This document shows, one piece after another, positions 46,975 to 58,644 of a stretch of 64,000 bases of DNA; the first letter of the stretch is position 1, and each line of letters opens with the position of its first letter. The translations under genes and the position numbers were made by a program. The stretch comes from Deltaproteobacteria bacterium. GTDB lineage: Bacteria; Desulfobacterota; Desulfuromonadia; Desulfuromonadales; BM103. Location: contig JAGXHL010000033.1 of assembly GCA_024636215.1 (NCBI GenBank), forward strand, positions 1 to 64,000, given 5' to 3'. The notes under the pieces were generated by a model. That model worked only from the letters and a program-made list of their open reading frames with translations. It was not told the origin of the DNA and searched no databases.

Positions 46975-47221
46975 AAAACCAGTAAAGCGTTTAACGCGAA
47001 GACCCAGAGTTGAAACCAGGGATAGGCTTTCTTAAAGACCATAAGCTTTTATTTTGTTCCTTGCGGCTTTGTGGCTTTGAGTGAGACGGCTTGATCTTTA
47101 AAAACACCTCTCCCCCGTTCGCTGCGCTCACTCAAGACGCCAGGGCGCCAAGAAGTGCACCCTCTTGGAGACTTTACGGCTTTGCGCCCTTTAATGGTTT
47201 TCAAGAGTCGGTAAATTTCGT

Positions 47222-47596
47222 TCAGGCGGCTATCCACTCGATCTCGATTGCAGCCCCTTTCGGCAAAGCGGCAACCTGAACACAGGCCCTGGCTGGTGGG
47301 ATATCCCCAAAAAACTCGCCGTAGATGTCGTTAACCGCTGCAAAGTCGGCAAGGTCGGTGAGATAGATGGTTGTTTTGACAACATCATCAAAACTCCGCC
47401 CCGACGCTTTTAACATCGCAGCCATGTTTGCCATCACCCGGCGGGTTTGCGCAGCAATACCGCCTTCGACAAGGACCCCTGTCAGCGGGTCAAGAGGGAT
47501 CTGCCCGGAGTAAAAAATCAAATCTCCGGCCTGAACCGCCTGCGAATAGGGACCGATCGCAGCCGGTGCCGCAGTAGTCTGTATCTGCCTTTTCAA
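47222..47596 (-). CDS. ridA: RidA-family reactive intermediate deaminase
   Basis: 124 aa. AAPAAIGPYSQAVQAGDLIFYSGQIPLDP, GGIAAQTRRVMANMAAML, VVKTTIYLTDLADFAAVNDIY, and the conserved Arg in PPARACVQVAALPKGAAIEIE. Removes 2-aminoacrylate-type enamines. It follows rel by 28 bp. Confidence 0.95.
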   Translation of the reverse strand: MKRQIQTTAAPAAIGPYSQAVQAGDLIFYSGQIPLDPLTGVLVEGGIAAQTRRVMANMAAMLKASGRSFDDVVKTTIYLTDLADFAAVNDIYGEFFGDIPPARACVQVAALPKGAAIEIEWIAA

Positions 47597-47624
47597 TATA
47601 AGTTCCTCCCTGGCTGGAAGCAGT

Positions 47625-49781
<2,157 letters not shown>

Positions 49782-49898
49782 AACCGACGTCCAGACCGTT
49801 GGCATCGGCCAACAAAAGGGATGCCGACCATGACTGGCCGGCATCTTTGGGGTTGCAGGGATTTCAGGTCAAGGACCATGAACTGCAAGCGATCAGGG

Positions 49899-50102
49899 TT
49901 ACTTGGGAGTCGGGATTTCGAACTCAACCTTGCCGGCGGCAATTTCCCTGAGGGCCAGAACGACCTTGCGATTGTTCGACTTGTTCTCGATCAGCGGCTC
50001 TGCACCCTTGTAGAGCTGCTTGGTCCGCTTGGTGGCGACCATGGTCAAGAGAAAACGATTAGGGACGGCTTTCAGGCAATCTTCTACGGTAATACGTGCC
50101 AT
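49899..50102 (-). CDS. rpoZ: RNA polymerase subunit omega
   Basis: 67 aa from the ATG at 50102: [51 protein letters not shown]. The longer ORF upstream reads through the CGTTGAT array and is not used. Usual neighbour of gmk and rel. Confidence 0.95.
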   Translation of the reverse strand: MARITVEDCLKAVPNRFLLTMVATKRTKQLYKGAEPLIENKSNNRKVVLALREIAAGKVEFEIPTPK

Positions 50103-50144
50103 GGGATGGGTGACTCCTGTTTGTTGTTTGAATAACTTTTGAAT

Positions 50145-50179
50145 CGTTGATCGTTGATCGTTGATCGTGAATCGTTGAA
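50145..50179 (+). repeat. CGTTGAT array
   Basis: CGTTGAT three times, CGTGAAT, CGTTGAA, all in 7-bp phase, in the gap between gmk and rpoZ. Confidence 0.9.
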
Positions 50180-50244
50180 GCGGCGAAACATGCGCAGCAC
50201 AAATCAACGGTTCAACAGCGTGCAATGATATACGCCTATCGGTT

Positions 50245-50934
50245 CTATTTCAAGCCGAATTCTTCAGGGAGGGTATGGATGACGCGCTCTGTGCGTGCCG
50301 TTTCGGCAATCATGATCGCCCGGACCTTGTCCACGGCCTGCTCCAGGATATCGTTGACCACGACATAATCAAATTTGACGGACTCGGCAATTTCCCCTCT
50401 GGCGTTTGCCATGCGCCGTGCAATGGTCTCTTCATCGTCGGTATTGCGCGACTCCAGGCGACTGAGCAATTCTTCCATGTTGGGCGGCAGGATAAACAGA
50501 AAAACACCGGCCAGGCCGCTGTTGCGGAGCTGATCGGCGCCCTGGAAGTCAATATCCAGCAAAACATCGGCGCCTGCCTCGCTGGCAGCGGTCAGGGTCT
50601 TGCGTGCCGTTCCGTAACAGTTACCATGCACCTTAGCCCATTCAGCAAACTCGCCGGCGTCAACCATGGTCTGAAAGGTCTCTTGCGAGACAAAATGGTA
50701 ATCGCGACCCTCCTGCTCACCGGGTCGCATCGCCCGGGTCGTATAGGAAATCGACGGGAGAAGATTCGGGAACAGGGTCAGGATCGCCTGACAGATCGAG
50801 GTTTTGCCGGCACCAGACGGTGCTGAAATCACGAAAAGCAGGCCTTTTCGTGATTTGGGGGCTGGGCTAGAGGCAGCCTCTGGGGGCTGGGGTCTGGGGG
50901 CTGGGGGCTGGGGACTGGGGGCTGGTTTATTCAT
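50245..50934 (-). CDS. gmk: Guanylate kinase with repeat-encoded Pro-rich N-terminus
   Basis: 229 aa; phosphorylates GMP to GDP. The P-loop [10 protein letters not shown] sits near residue 38, followed by the GMP-binding [19 protein letters not shown] and [11 protein letters not shown]. The first ~30 residues ([20 protein letters not shown]...) are extra compared with the usual start just before the P-loop, and residues about 4-18 are encoded by a 7-bp tandem array. The ATG has AAGG upstream and overlaps the preceding gene by one base, which supports this start. Confidence 0.93.
   Translation of the reverse strand: MNKPAPSPQPPAPRPQPPEAASSPAPKSRKGLLFVISAPSGAGKTSICQAILTLFPNLLPSISYTTRAMRPGEQEGRDYHFVSQETFQTMVDAGEFAEWAKVHGNCYGTARKTLTAASEAGADVLLDIDFQGADQLRNSGLAGVFLFILPPNMEELLSRLESRNTDDEETIARRMANARGEIAESVKFDYVVVNDILEQAVDKVRAIMIAETARTERVIHTLPEEFGLK
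50880..50925 (+). repeat. CTGGGGG array inside the gmk coding region
   Basis: Six 7-mers in register on the plus strand (CTGGGGG, CTGGGGT, CTGGGGG twice, CTGGGGA, CTGGGGG) plus CTGG. On the minus strand they encode the Pro-rich start of guanylate kinase. Confidence 0.9.
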
Positions 50935-51296
50935 TAACTTACCTTGCTGTTTAGTGACTTTTGTAGGCTCCTGATTCTTTTGCCCAGCAAATTAGTCTGC
51001 CCGAGGATATTCTCCGTCTGGTCGAGGGCAAGATATTTCAGCTTGCTTGCAATAGTCAGGTGTGTTTCCAATTCAGCCAACGACCCCAGTGAGATCGATA
51101 TATAATGTAAAAACTCCTTGCGCGAAGAGCGCGCATGACCCTCGGCAATATTGGCCGGGATAGAAACCGCCGCTCTTTTCATTTGATCACTCAGCGCATA
51201 TTTTTCTTCACCAGGGAAATTTCTGGACAGCGCATAAACATTAGTGACCAGATCAATCCCTTCTTGCCATACCAACAGATCACGATAACACTTCAT
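50934..51296 (-). CDS. Four-helix-bundle protein, S23 / 23S rRNA IVP family
   Basis: 120 aa. MKCYRDLLVWQEGIDLVTNVY, then LSDQMKRAAVSIPANIAEGHARSSRKEFLHYISISLGSLAELETHL, the hallmark of the S23/IVP family first seen in intervening sequences of 23S rRNA and related to the Avd protein of diversity-generating retroelements. Function unknown. It interrupts the usual yicC-gmk order, overlaps gmk by one base, and is flanked on both sides by inverted 7-bp arrays. Confidence 0.9.
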   Translation of the reverse strand: MKCYRDLLVWQEGIDLVTNVYALSRNFPGEEKYALSDQMKRAAVSIPANIAEGHARSSRKEFLHYISISLGSLAELETHLTIASKLKYLALDQTENILGQTNLLGKRIRSLQKSLNSKVS

Positions 51297-51330
51297 ATCC
51301 CCTCCATTACATTAAATAGTTAATAGTTCC

Positions 51331-51417
51331 AGCCTCCAGCCCCCAGCCTCCGCTTTTCACCAGCCCCCAGCAACCGCCCTTCACCAGCCCCCAGCCCCCG
51401 CTCTTCACCAGCCCCTA
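51331..51417 (+). repeat. AGCCTCC/AGCCCCC array with higher-order unit
   Basis: AGCCTCC, AGCCCCC, AGCCTCC, then a higher-order repeat in which one or two AGCCCCC-type units are followed by GCTTTTCACC, GCCCTTCACC or GCTCTTCACC. It lies between yicC and the four-helix-bundle gene, in opposite orientation to the array inside gmk. Confidence 0.9.
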
Positions 51418-51418
51418 A

Positions 51419-51449
51419 CATCGAATAGCATTTGCAATGCTATTCGATG
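51419..51449 (-). terminator. Hairpin at the yicC stop
   Basis: CATCGAATAGCAT, loop TTGCA, ATGCTATTCGATG: perfect 13-bp stem overlapping the yicC stop codon (51440-51442). No T-run follows, so a full terminator is uncertain. Confidence 0.55.
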
Positions 51450-52318
51450 TTCTGCACCTGCTCACGAATCTTTTCGAGTTCGGACTTCATCCCTACGACC
51501 GAATTGGTCAACTCGGCATCATTCGATTTTGAGCCCATGGTGTTGACTTCGCGATTCAATTCCTGAACCAGGAAATCCATGCGACGCCCAACCGGTTCAT
51601 TATCGTCATAGAGCGCACGGAATTGGACCAGATGACTCTTGAAACGAGCGATCTCTTCACTGATATCACAGCGGTCGGTAAAGACCGCAATCTCCTGGGC
51701 AACCCGCTGCGGATCCCATTCAAGACCCTGCTGCAAACGAGTCAGACGTTCGGTCAACTTGTCCTGCCACTCAAGCGGCACCTGTGGTGCTCTTTCAGCC
51801 ACTTTCACCAGTAGCGCTTCGGCTGATTGCAAGAGGGCCTCCAGATCCAGTCGGGTCTCTTCCCCTTCGGCCCGCCGCATAGCCAGAAGTTGCTCCAGAC
51901 CTCTCTCCAGGGCATCAAAGAGGCACTTTTGCATGACCTTTTCATCAAGTTCTGCCTCTTTAACCTGAATCACATCCTTCTGGCTGGCAATATATTCTGC
52001 CGTAGTTTCCCCAGCCAGACCAAGCTCTTTGCGCATAACGGTCAGAATCTTCTGATAAGCCACCGCCAGTTCAACATTAAGCTGCGGTGCCGCCAGACTG
52101 TCCCCGGTCAATTCGTAATTGACATAAACATCGATCTTGCCGCGCTTCAAAGCCTGAGCCAGGCGCTTGCGCAGGCTATTCTCCAAAGCCAGCACACTGC
52201 GCGGCATTTTGGCCGAGATGTCCGCGTAGCGATGATTGACTGTTTTAAGTTCGACTGTGACCGTAAGACCATCACAAACGGACTCGCCCTTGCCGTAACC
52301 TGTCATGCTATTCAGCAA
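51440..52318 (-). CDS. yicC: YicC-family endoribonuclease
   Basis: 292 aa. NSMTGYGKGES at the N-terminus, TVELKTVNHRYADISAKMPRSV, and the C-terminal DUF1732 part EIARFKSHLVQFRALYDDNEPVGRRMDFLVQELNREVNTMGSKSND. Family members are RNases that act on small RNA. It begins 18 bp after the sugar transferase. Confidence 0.95.
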   Translation of the reverse strand: MLNSMTGYGKGESVCDGLTVTVELKTVNHRYADISAKMPRSVLALENSLRKRLAQALKRGKIDVYVNYELTGDSLAAPQLNVELAVAYQKILTVMRKELGLAGETTAEYIASQKDVIQVKEAELDEKVMQKCLFDALERGLEQLLAMRRAEGEETRLDLEALLQSAEALLVKVAERAPQVPLEWQDKLTERLTRLQQGLEWDPQRVAQEIAVFTDRCDISEEIARFKSHLVQFRALYDDNEPVGRRMDFLVQELNREVNTMGSKSNDAELTNSVVGMKSELEKIREQVQNIE

Positions 52319-52336
52319 AATATTTCCTCCATGAGT

Positions 52337-53752
52337 TCAGCAGCTGCCTTTCCTGGTCAGCACAACCCAAATGGTTTTAAACAAGATCCTTATGTCCAAA
52401 CCAAGGCTCCAGTTATCGATATATTGTAAATCCAGTGTGACAACCTCATCAAAATCATTAATCTGACTTCTGCCACTCACCTGCCACAAGCCGGTTATAC
52501 CCGGTTTTATACTAATCCGTCGTCGATGCCAGTTTTCATACTGAGCAACTTCGCCCACTGTCGGTGGTCTTGTACCGACCAGACTCATTTCTCCTTTAAG
52601 AACGTTCCAGAACTGCGGCGTTTCATCAAGGCTGGTCATTCTCAGAAATTTGCCAAAAGAAGTGACACGAGGATCGTTCTCTATTTTAAAAAACGCACCC
52701 TTCATTTTATTCTGACTCGCCAGACGGGCCTTATCGCTATCCGCATCCATCAACATTGAACGAAATTTCCAGATACGAAAACTCCGTCCGGACTCGCCAA
52801 CTCTTTTTTGTCTGAAGAATATCGGGCCAGGAGACTCCACTTTAATGCCGAGCGCAATAATTGGCAACAGCAGCAACAGAATAATCAGGCCAACAAGTGC
52901 GCCCAGGATATCCATGATTCTTTTCAAAAAAAGCTGTTGCGCATCAAGACTCTTCACATGAAAAGTTAATATGGGAAGAGAGCCTTCGAAAAAACTCAAA
53001 TCTCTTTGATAGCGGTCGACTTTGTAGAAATCAAGGATCATCCGAACCGTAACGCCCAACTCTTCGAGCTGTTGCAGATGTTCTTCGATATCAACGACCT
53101 GATCTTTCGCCAGACAGAAAACAACTTCATCAACGGGATAACGCTTGCAACTATCAAGGAGGTCGTCAAGCCGACCCAAAACCTTATATCCGGAGACACT
53201 GTCTTTGAGATCACCGCAGGCAACCTGTATTACACCAAGGACTCGAAGGCCCCAGTCGGCATGATTATCAACCAGGGTAATAAACTCCTGAGCACGTTCT
53301 GTCGCCCCGACAATAAGGAGTTGTCTAAAGTTAAGTCCTTTACGACGGATGTAGCTGAGGATTAATTTCAGACAAATTCTTTCTATGAAAATAAACAGAA
53401 ATGAGGCGATCAAAAAAACCAACGCAAGGCGCCGGCTGTAGAAGTCACGATCAAAAACCAGAATCATTGAAGACAGGAAAATACCGGCAAAAAAATGAAC
53501 TGCGAAAATTCGGTAAAAAAGCTCTGATATCGTGATTTGCCTGATCGATTTATAGAGATTGTACTTTGTGAGGAGATAGTACCAAACAGGCAAAGCAGGC
53601 AGGAGAACCCAGGAGTACTCAGTTATCGTGCCAACCTCACCAGAGAGGAAGTGCCCTCTGAAATAATAAGCAAAAACAAAAGAGAAGACCACCAGAGACA
53701 AGTCAGCGGCGATTGTCAATTTATTCAGTAGTCTGGCTTGTTCTTTCAGCAA
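52337..53752 (-). CDS. Polyprenyl-phosphate sugar phosphotransferase (WbaP/WcaJ type)
   Basis: About 471 aa from a TTG at 53752 (reads [18 protein letters not shown], the usual start of this family); a longer ORF to 53836 enters the repeat element. Four or five membrane segments in the first ~130 residues, a CoA_binding_3-like middle domain ([20 protein letters not shown]), a further TM ([21 protein letters not shown]), and the catalytic bacterial sugar transferase domain ([61 protein letters not shown]). Starts polysaccharide repeat-unit assembly on undecaprenyl phosphate. Confidence 0.93.
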   Translation of the reverse strand: MLKEQARLLNKLTIAADLSLVVFSFVFAYYFRGHFLSGEVGTITEYSWVLLPALPVWYYLLTKYNLYKSIRQITISELFYRIFAVHFFAGIFLSSMILVFDRDFYSRRLALVFLIASFLFIFIERICLKLILSYIRRKGLNFRQLLIVGATERAQEFITLVDNHADWGLRVLGVIQVACGDLKDSVSGYKVLGRLDDLLDSCKRYPVDEVVFCLAKDQVVDIEEHLQQLEELGVTVRMILDFYKVDRYQRDLSFFEGSLPILTFHVKSLDAQQLFLKRIMDILGALVGLIILLLLLPIIALGIKVESPGPIFFRQKRVGESGRSFRIWKFRSMLMDADSDKARLASQNKMKGAFFKIENDPRVTSFGKFLRMTSLDETPQFWNVLKGEMSLVGTRPPTVGEVAQYENWHRRRISIKPGITGLWQVSGRSQINDFDEVVTLDLQYIDNWSLGLDIRILFKTIWVVLTRKGSC

Positions 53753-53780
53753 ACCTGAAAACCCCAAAGACTTAATTAGC

Positions 53781-53955
53781 GCCCATCCGGAAACTCCGGA
53801 TGGCCACGGTGCAGTTTTCGATCTGGACGCGAGCAATTTTTTGCAAGGTCAAGGAAATCAAGGATTTGAGCGGAGGCGTAGTGCTTTACGCCGCACAATC
53901 AAATCCGCCGATTGACGCAGAGATTGCGGAAAAGGGCCGTTTCCAGACGAAAACT
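53781..53955. mobile_element. MITE-like element, copy 2
   Basis: Hairpin CCATCCGG(AAACT)CCGGATGG at 53783-53803, then the 143-bp unit 53813-53955 with inverted ends (AGTTTTCGATCTGG left; reverse complement of right end AGTTTTCGTCTGG). About 93% identical to 34540-34682 and of exactly equal length. It lies between manC and the sugar transferase gene. Confidence 0.8.
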
Positions 53956-54005
53956 AATTATAGGCCATCAACAAATTATAAATACCATTTCTTCACTTAT
54001 GGAAA

Positions 54006-55430
54006 CTACCCTTCATGCCGCCCCCGCCCATAGATGTCGTCAAAGCGTACAATATCATCCTCACCGAGGTAACTACCGGATTGTACCTCGATCAACTCCA
54101 GCGGAATTTTACCGGGATTCTCAAGGCGGTGAAGAACAGCAAGCGGGATATACGTAGACTGATTTTCGGTCAGTGTAATCGTCTCCTCCCCGGTGGTGAT
54201 CTTCGCTGTACCCTTGACCACAACCCAGTGTTCTGCACGATGGTGATGCAACTGACTTGATAATGACGCGCCAGGGTGCACAGTGATACGTTTTACCTGA
54301 TAGCGCTCAGCAATATCTATGCACTCGTAATTACCCCAAGGACGGTTCACACATAGGTGAAGTGAGGCCTCATCGCGACCTTGCAACTTAAGGGTTTCAA
54401 CAATTTTTTTAACATCCTGCACTTTGTCGCGGTGTGCCACCAAAACCGCATCAGGGGTTTCAATCACGACATGGTCGTCAACCCCGACAGCGGTGACCAA
54501 TCGGCTACTGGAATAGAAGTAACAATTGCGACTATCTCTAGTAGTAACATCACCCACAACCACATTACCAGATTGATCCTTGTTTCCGATCTCCCACAAA
54601 GCCGACCATGAGCCAACATCACTCCAGCCGGCATCGAGCTGAATCACCACGCCCATGTCAGTTTTTTCCATAACCGCATAGTCGATGGAGTCACTGGGAC
54701 AACAGCCAAAAAGCTCTTCGTCGATTCGGGTGAAATCAGAATCTTCGCACGCCTTCTCGGTCGCATCTCGGCACGTCTCCAGCATCTCGGGAGCAAACTT
54801 TTCTAGTTCCTGGAGAAAAACAGACGCCTTGAACATGAACATGCCGCTGTTCCAGTAGTAATCACCTGACTCAATATATGTTCGAGCCGTTTCAATATCA
54901 GGTTTCTCAACAAAACGGCTGATCTGAAAAGCCTGTTTGACGTTGAGTTCTTCTCCGGCTTGAATGTAACCGTAACCAGTCTCTGGTCCACTCGGCACGA
55001 TGCCAAAGGTCACGAGATGCCCTTCTCGAGCCAGATTGGCTCCATTTTCAATACAGACCGCCAGAGCCTCAGGATTCTGGATCACGTGATCTGCCGGCAA
55101 AATAAGCAGCACGGGGTCTACTTCATTGTCCAACGACTTCAATGCTGCAAGTGCCACTGCCGGGGCAGTATTTCTGCCAACCGGTTCGAGAATTATGGCA
55201 GCCGGAGGGCGGTGAATAGTTCTTAGCTGCTCAGCGACCATGAAGCGATGACTCTCGTTACAGACAATCACCGGCGCCCCAATATTATCAACACCACCCA
55301 GACGCAATATAGTGTTCTGCAGCATGGTGTGCTCATTGACCAGCGGCAGCATTTGTTTCGGGTGAAGTTCACGGGAAGCTGGCCATAGTCTTGTGCCGGA
55401 CCCTCCTGACAATACAACGGGGATAATCAT
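54006..55430 (-). CDS. manC: Mannose-1-phosphate guanylyltransferase / mannose-6-phosphate isomerase
   Basis: 474 aa, bifunctional type II enzyme. N-terminal nucleotidyltransferase: VVLSGGSGTRLWPASRELHPKQMLPL, LILPADHVI, GYGYIQAGEE, FVEKPD. C-terminal cupin isomerase: RPWGNYECIDIAERYQVKRITVHPGASLSSQLHHHRAEHWVVVKGTAKI. Supplies GDP-mannose to the Gmd/Fcl enzymes encoded upstream. Confidence 0.95.
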   Translation of the reverse strand: MIIPVVLSGGSGTRLWPASRELHPKQMLPLVNEHTMLQNTILRLGGVDNIGAPVIVCNESHRFMVAEQLRTIHRPPAAIILEPVGRNTAPAVALAALKSLDNEVDPVLLILPADHVIQNPEALAVCIENGANLAREGHLVTFGIVPSGPETGYGYIQAGEELNVKQAFQISRFVEKPDIETARTYIESGDYYWNSGMFMFKASVFLQELEKFAPEMLETCRDATEKACEDSDFTRIDEELFGCCPSDSIDYAVMEKTDMGVVIQLDAGWSDVGSWSALWEIGNKDQSGNVVVGDVTTRDSRNCYFYSSSRLVTAVGVDDHVVIETPDAVLVAHRDKVQDVKKIVETLKLQGRDEASLHLCVNRPWGNYECIDIAERYQVKRITVHPGASLSSQLHHHRAEHWVVVKGTAKITTGEETITLTENQSTYIPLAVLHRLENPGKIPLELIEVQSGSYLGEDDIVRFDDIYGRGRHEG

Positions 55431-55775
55431 AATTTACATTTACCTCCTCATTCAATCTTGCCTATCATATCAAAGCTAAATTAACAGATTAATTACAAAC
55501 CGATATAAAACAGTGCACTACCACGGGCTTAAGCCCGTTGCATCATAAGGTCCAAGCTTCGCTCCCCGCTGGCGTCTTGAGCAGCAGGCACTTCAATCCA
55601 CAGGCGCTCACGCCTATGGGATTACGGTGCAAGAACGAAGCTCATACATGGCAGTTAGCTATAGTATTTTTTCGTTTCTGAACCTTGCGTAATATGAATC
55701 AAACATCCCTTTGGATCTATATGTAAAAAACAAAAAGCAGCATTGTCCCTAAGTAAAGGAGCTGCATCCTTTTCT
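55431..55775. other. Intergenic stretch with palindromes, no gene
   Basis: Contains the perfect 16-bp palindrome ACGGGCTTAAGCCCGT (55523-55538) and a CCACAGGCG(CTCA)CGCCTATGG hairpin (about 55599-55620). No coding potential and no clear promoter seen. Confidence 0.5.
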
Positions 55776-56918
55776 TTACGGCACCTCATTAAAACTAATC
55801 ATGGCCTGCTGTACAAAGTGATCAAACTTTTTTAAGAACACTTTAGATGAAAACTCAAGGGCTTTATCCCTACATGAACCCGGATCAAATACTTTAGATT
55901 CAGCTTCAAACCGATGTACCGCGTCAACAATTGAACAGATTGTTTGTTCAGGAAAAAAAAGTCCAGTAGGATGATTCGAATTGAGTCCTGAGACTGTCTC
56001 CAGAGCACCACCTTTACCGTATGCAATAACCGGTGTTCCACAGGCTTGAGCCTCAACTGGTGCAATACCAAAATCCTCATTTGCAGCAAAAACAAAAGCT
56101 TTAGCTTTCTGGTATAAGGCTTTCAACTCATCGTTAGCCTGGTATCCAAGGAGTTGAACATTCGATTTAGCGAATTTTTTACAAGTCTCCATTTCAGGTC
56201 CATCACCAACGACTATCAATCTTTTGTCAGGCATAGAAGAAAAAGCTTCGACAATTAATGATACCTTTTTGTACGGGACGAGTCTCGATGCCGTTAGATA
56301 ATAATCTTGTTTGTCGACACAAAGGTCGAAAAATTCTACGTCAACAGGAGGATAAATCACCGTTGATTGGCGTCTATAAATTTTATGAATTCTAGAAGCT
56401 ATAAATCTTGAATTTGCAATGAAATAATCTACGCTATTTGCCGTTCTTGAGTCCCATAGACGCATATAATGTAAAAGTAGGCGAGTACATGCTGAGGCTA
56501 TACCCTTCTGCAACCCCGCTTCTTTAAGGTACTGGTGTTGCAGGTCCCATGCATACCTCATAGGGGAATGACAGTAACAGATATGAACCTGATCAGGACT
56601 TGTGATAACGCCCTTTGCAACAGCATGACTGCATGAAATAATTAAATCGTATGAAGAAAGGTCAAATTGTTCAACCGCCAGCGGCATGAGAGGGAGGTAA
56701 TATCGATACTTACGTTTAGCAAATGGAAGACGTTGAATTATAGAAGTTGTCGCTCGTTTATGTTGAAGGACTTTACGCTCATCAGAAGAGAGGAAGTCGA
56801 CCATGGCGAACAAATCAGCCTCAGGATATAAACTGATTAATTCTGCTAAAACCCGTTCAGCGCCGGCAATAGTAACTAGCCAATCGTGAACTAAGGCAAT
56901 TTTAATTTGTCTTTGCAT
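55776..56918 (-). CDS. GT4 family glycosyltransferase
   Basis: 380 aa GT-B fold. N-terminal acceptor part (LVHDWLVTIAGAERVLAELISLYPEADLF), CHSPMRYAWD, and the donor domain YYLTASRLVPYKKVSLIVEAFSSMPDKRLIVVGDG, FVFAANEDFGIAPVEAQACGTPVIAYGKGG (EX7E motif). Likely adds mannose or a related sugar from a GDP-sugar; the substrate is inferred from neighbours only. Lower GC than the housekeeping genes. Confidence 0.88.
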   Translation of the reverse strand: MQRQIKIALVHDWLVTIAGAERVLAELISLYPEADLFAMVDFLSSDERKVLQHKRATTSIIQRLPFAKRKYRYYLPLMPLAVEQFDLSSYDLIISCSHAVAKGVITSPDQVHICYCHSPMRYAWDLQHQYLKEAGLQKGIASACTRLLLHYMRLWDSRTANSVDYFIANSRFIASRIHKIYRRQSTVIYPPVDVEFFDLCVDKQDYYLTASRLVPYKKVSLIVEAFSSMPDKRLIVVGDGPEMETCKKFAKSNVQLLGYQANDELKALYQKAKAFVFAANEDFGIAPVEAQACGTPVIAYGKGGALETVSGLNSNHPTGLFFPEQTICSIVDAVHRFEAESKVFDPGSCRDKALEFSSKVFLKKFDHFVQQAMISFNEVP

Positions 56919-56952
56919 TATACGTCTTGCATATTAAGGAAGGTCTTTGTCT

Positions 56953-57699
56953 CTACCACCCCAAAAATGATCTTAACCATACTGTGTAAGGTTGCGATAT
57001 CCACCATTTCAAAGGAACGTGACCGTAATGTTTCCGTACTGTTTTAATAGACTCTTGATAATGTTTCTTCCGTGAATTTCGTGTTTTAGTTTTTTCGTGA
57101 ACTCTGTTCACAGCTACAAAATCATCGATGAGTTTCATAGGGCCAAAGTTTCTGTATAAACGCCACCAAAGGTCATAATCCATCGAAAACTGAAGATTTT
57201 CATCAACCCCCTGAACAATCTCCCACGCAGAACGCCTAATTAATGTTGCAGGTTGAGATACTATACAACGAAAAGCCAACCGGCGTTCGTTAAAGCTCTC
57301 TACCCATACCGGTTTTCGCTTTCCAGTTTTTTGGTGTAAATTCCACACACGCCCATAAACTGCAGGCAGATTTAAATTCAGTTCTAACCCCTTAACAAGC
57401 TTTACCAGGCCATTTGGCAGAAGAAAATCATCACTGTTCAGCCAACACACATATGGAGCTTTCCCTAAAGCAACCCCTTCATTTATTGCTGCTGCCTGTC
57501 CACGGTCAACATGGCTACGCCATTGTGTTAGAGATTTTTCCCATTTTTTTATAACGGCAACTGAGTTGTCCGTTGACCCTCCATCCAGCACAAAAACTTC
57601 AACGGGGATCTCTTGTTGAAAAATCGAGGTCAAAGTGTCATCTAGAAACTGACCTTGATTAAACGAAGGCACCACAATTGTTACCAAGGGTTCAGTCAT
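56953..57699 (-). CDS. GT2 family glycosyltransferase
   Basis: 248 aa [70 protein letters not shown] (the DxD-type motif is NSDD), and the C-terminal basic/aromatic tail. Overlaps fcl by 4 bp. Confidence 0.9.
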   Translation of the reverse strand: MTEPLVTIVVPSFNQGQFLDDTLTSIFQQEIPVEVFVLDGGSTDNSVAVIKKWEKSLTQWRSHVDRGQAAAINEGVALGKAPYVCWLNSDDFLLPNGLVKLVKGLELNLNLPAVYGRVWNLHQKTGKRKPVWVESFNERRLAFRCIVSQPATLIRRSAWEIVQGVDENLQFSMDYDLWWRLYRNFGPMKLIDDFVAVNRVHEKTKTRNSRKKHYQESIKTVRKHYGHVPLKWWISQPYTVWLRSFLGW

Positions 57700-58640
57700 G
57701 TGTCCATATCGCCCAACTTGGTTTTAAAATCAGCATATGCCTTCGAAATACCAGAACTCAACGATGTTCTAGACTGCCAGCCCAACTTGCGCATACGTCC
57801 AACGTCTAACAACTTTCTTGGTGTGCCATCTGGCTTAGTTTCGTCGAAGGCAATCTCAGCATCCAAGCCCACTTCATTCATTACAACCTTAGCAAGCTCG
57901 CGAATAGTAACATCTTTACCAGTCCCAATATTGAAGAGACCATCTCGAACTTCATCTAACTCCATTAAAAACACACATGCATCGGCCATATCATCAACAT
58001 AAAGGAATTCGCGCATAGGGCGACCAGAACCCCACACTTCAAACCTTTGCGAACCGTTAATCTTGGCTTCATGTGCTTTACGAATCAACGCGGGTAAAAC
58101 ATGGCTATTATGAAGATCATAGTTATCATTTGGGCCGTACAAGTTAGTAGGCATTACAGAAACGTATTCTGTACCGTATTGGAGGTTATAGCTCTCACAT
58201 AACTTGATTCCAGCAATTTTGGCTAGAGCATAGGGTTCATTCGTCTGCTCTAAAGGCCCCGTCAATAAAGAATCTTCACGAATCGGTTGCGGGCAATTGC
58301 GTGGATATATACAGCTAGAGCCCAAAAACATCAACCTTTGCACATTGGCTCGCCAGGCAGCATGAATGATGTTTGCCTCAATCATGAGATTTTGATAAAT
58401 AAATTCAGCCCGGAATGTGTTATTAGCATGTATCCCCCCAACTTTAGCAGCGGCTAAAAAAACATATTCTGGTTTCACCTCAGCAAAAAAATCACTCACT
58501 GAGGCCTGATCCAACAAGTCCAACTCTGCATGTGTTTTTGTCACCAAGTTTTTGTAGCCAGCACTTTGAAGACGACGTATGAGTGCCGACCCAACCATAC
58601 CTGAATGACCGGCAACATAAATTTTTGTATTAATATCCAT
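57696..58640 (-). CDS. fcl: GDP-L-fucose synthase
   Basis: About 314 aa from the ATG at 58640 ([24 protein letters not shown]). NADP-binding GxxGxx[12 protein letters not shown], and the catalytic Tyr-Lys in [10 protein letters not shown]. Converts the 4-keto-6-deoxymannose product of Gmd to GDP-L-fucose. Follows gmd by a few bases. Confidence 0.95.
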   Translation of the reverse strand: MDINTKIYVAGHSGMVGSALIRRLQSAGYKNLVTKTHAELDLLDQASVSDFFAEVKPEYVFLAAAKVGGIHANNTFRAEFIYQNLMIEANIIHAAWRANVQRLMFLGSSCIYPRNCPQPIREDSLLTGPLEQTNEPYALAKIAGIKLCESYNLQYGTEYVSVMPTNLYGPNDNYDLHNSHVLPALIRKAHEAKINGSQRFEVWGSGRPMREFLYVDDMADACVFLMELDEVRDGLFNIGTGKDVTIRELAKVVMNEVGLDAEIAFDETKPDGTPRKLLDVGRMRKLGWQSRTSLSSGISKAYADFKTKLGDMDT

Positions 58641-58644
58641 GGAT

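Noticed and set aside
53800..54033. 77-aa ORF across the 143-bp element
   Set aside because: Differences between the two element copies change first or second codon positions (for example GAT/AAT, GGC/AAC), so there is no sign of protein-level selection.
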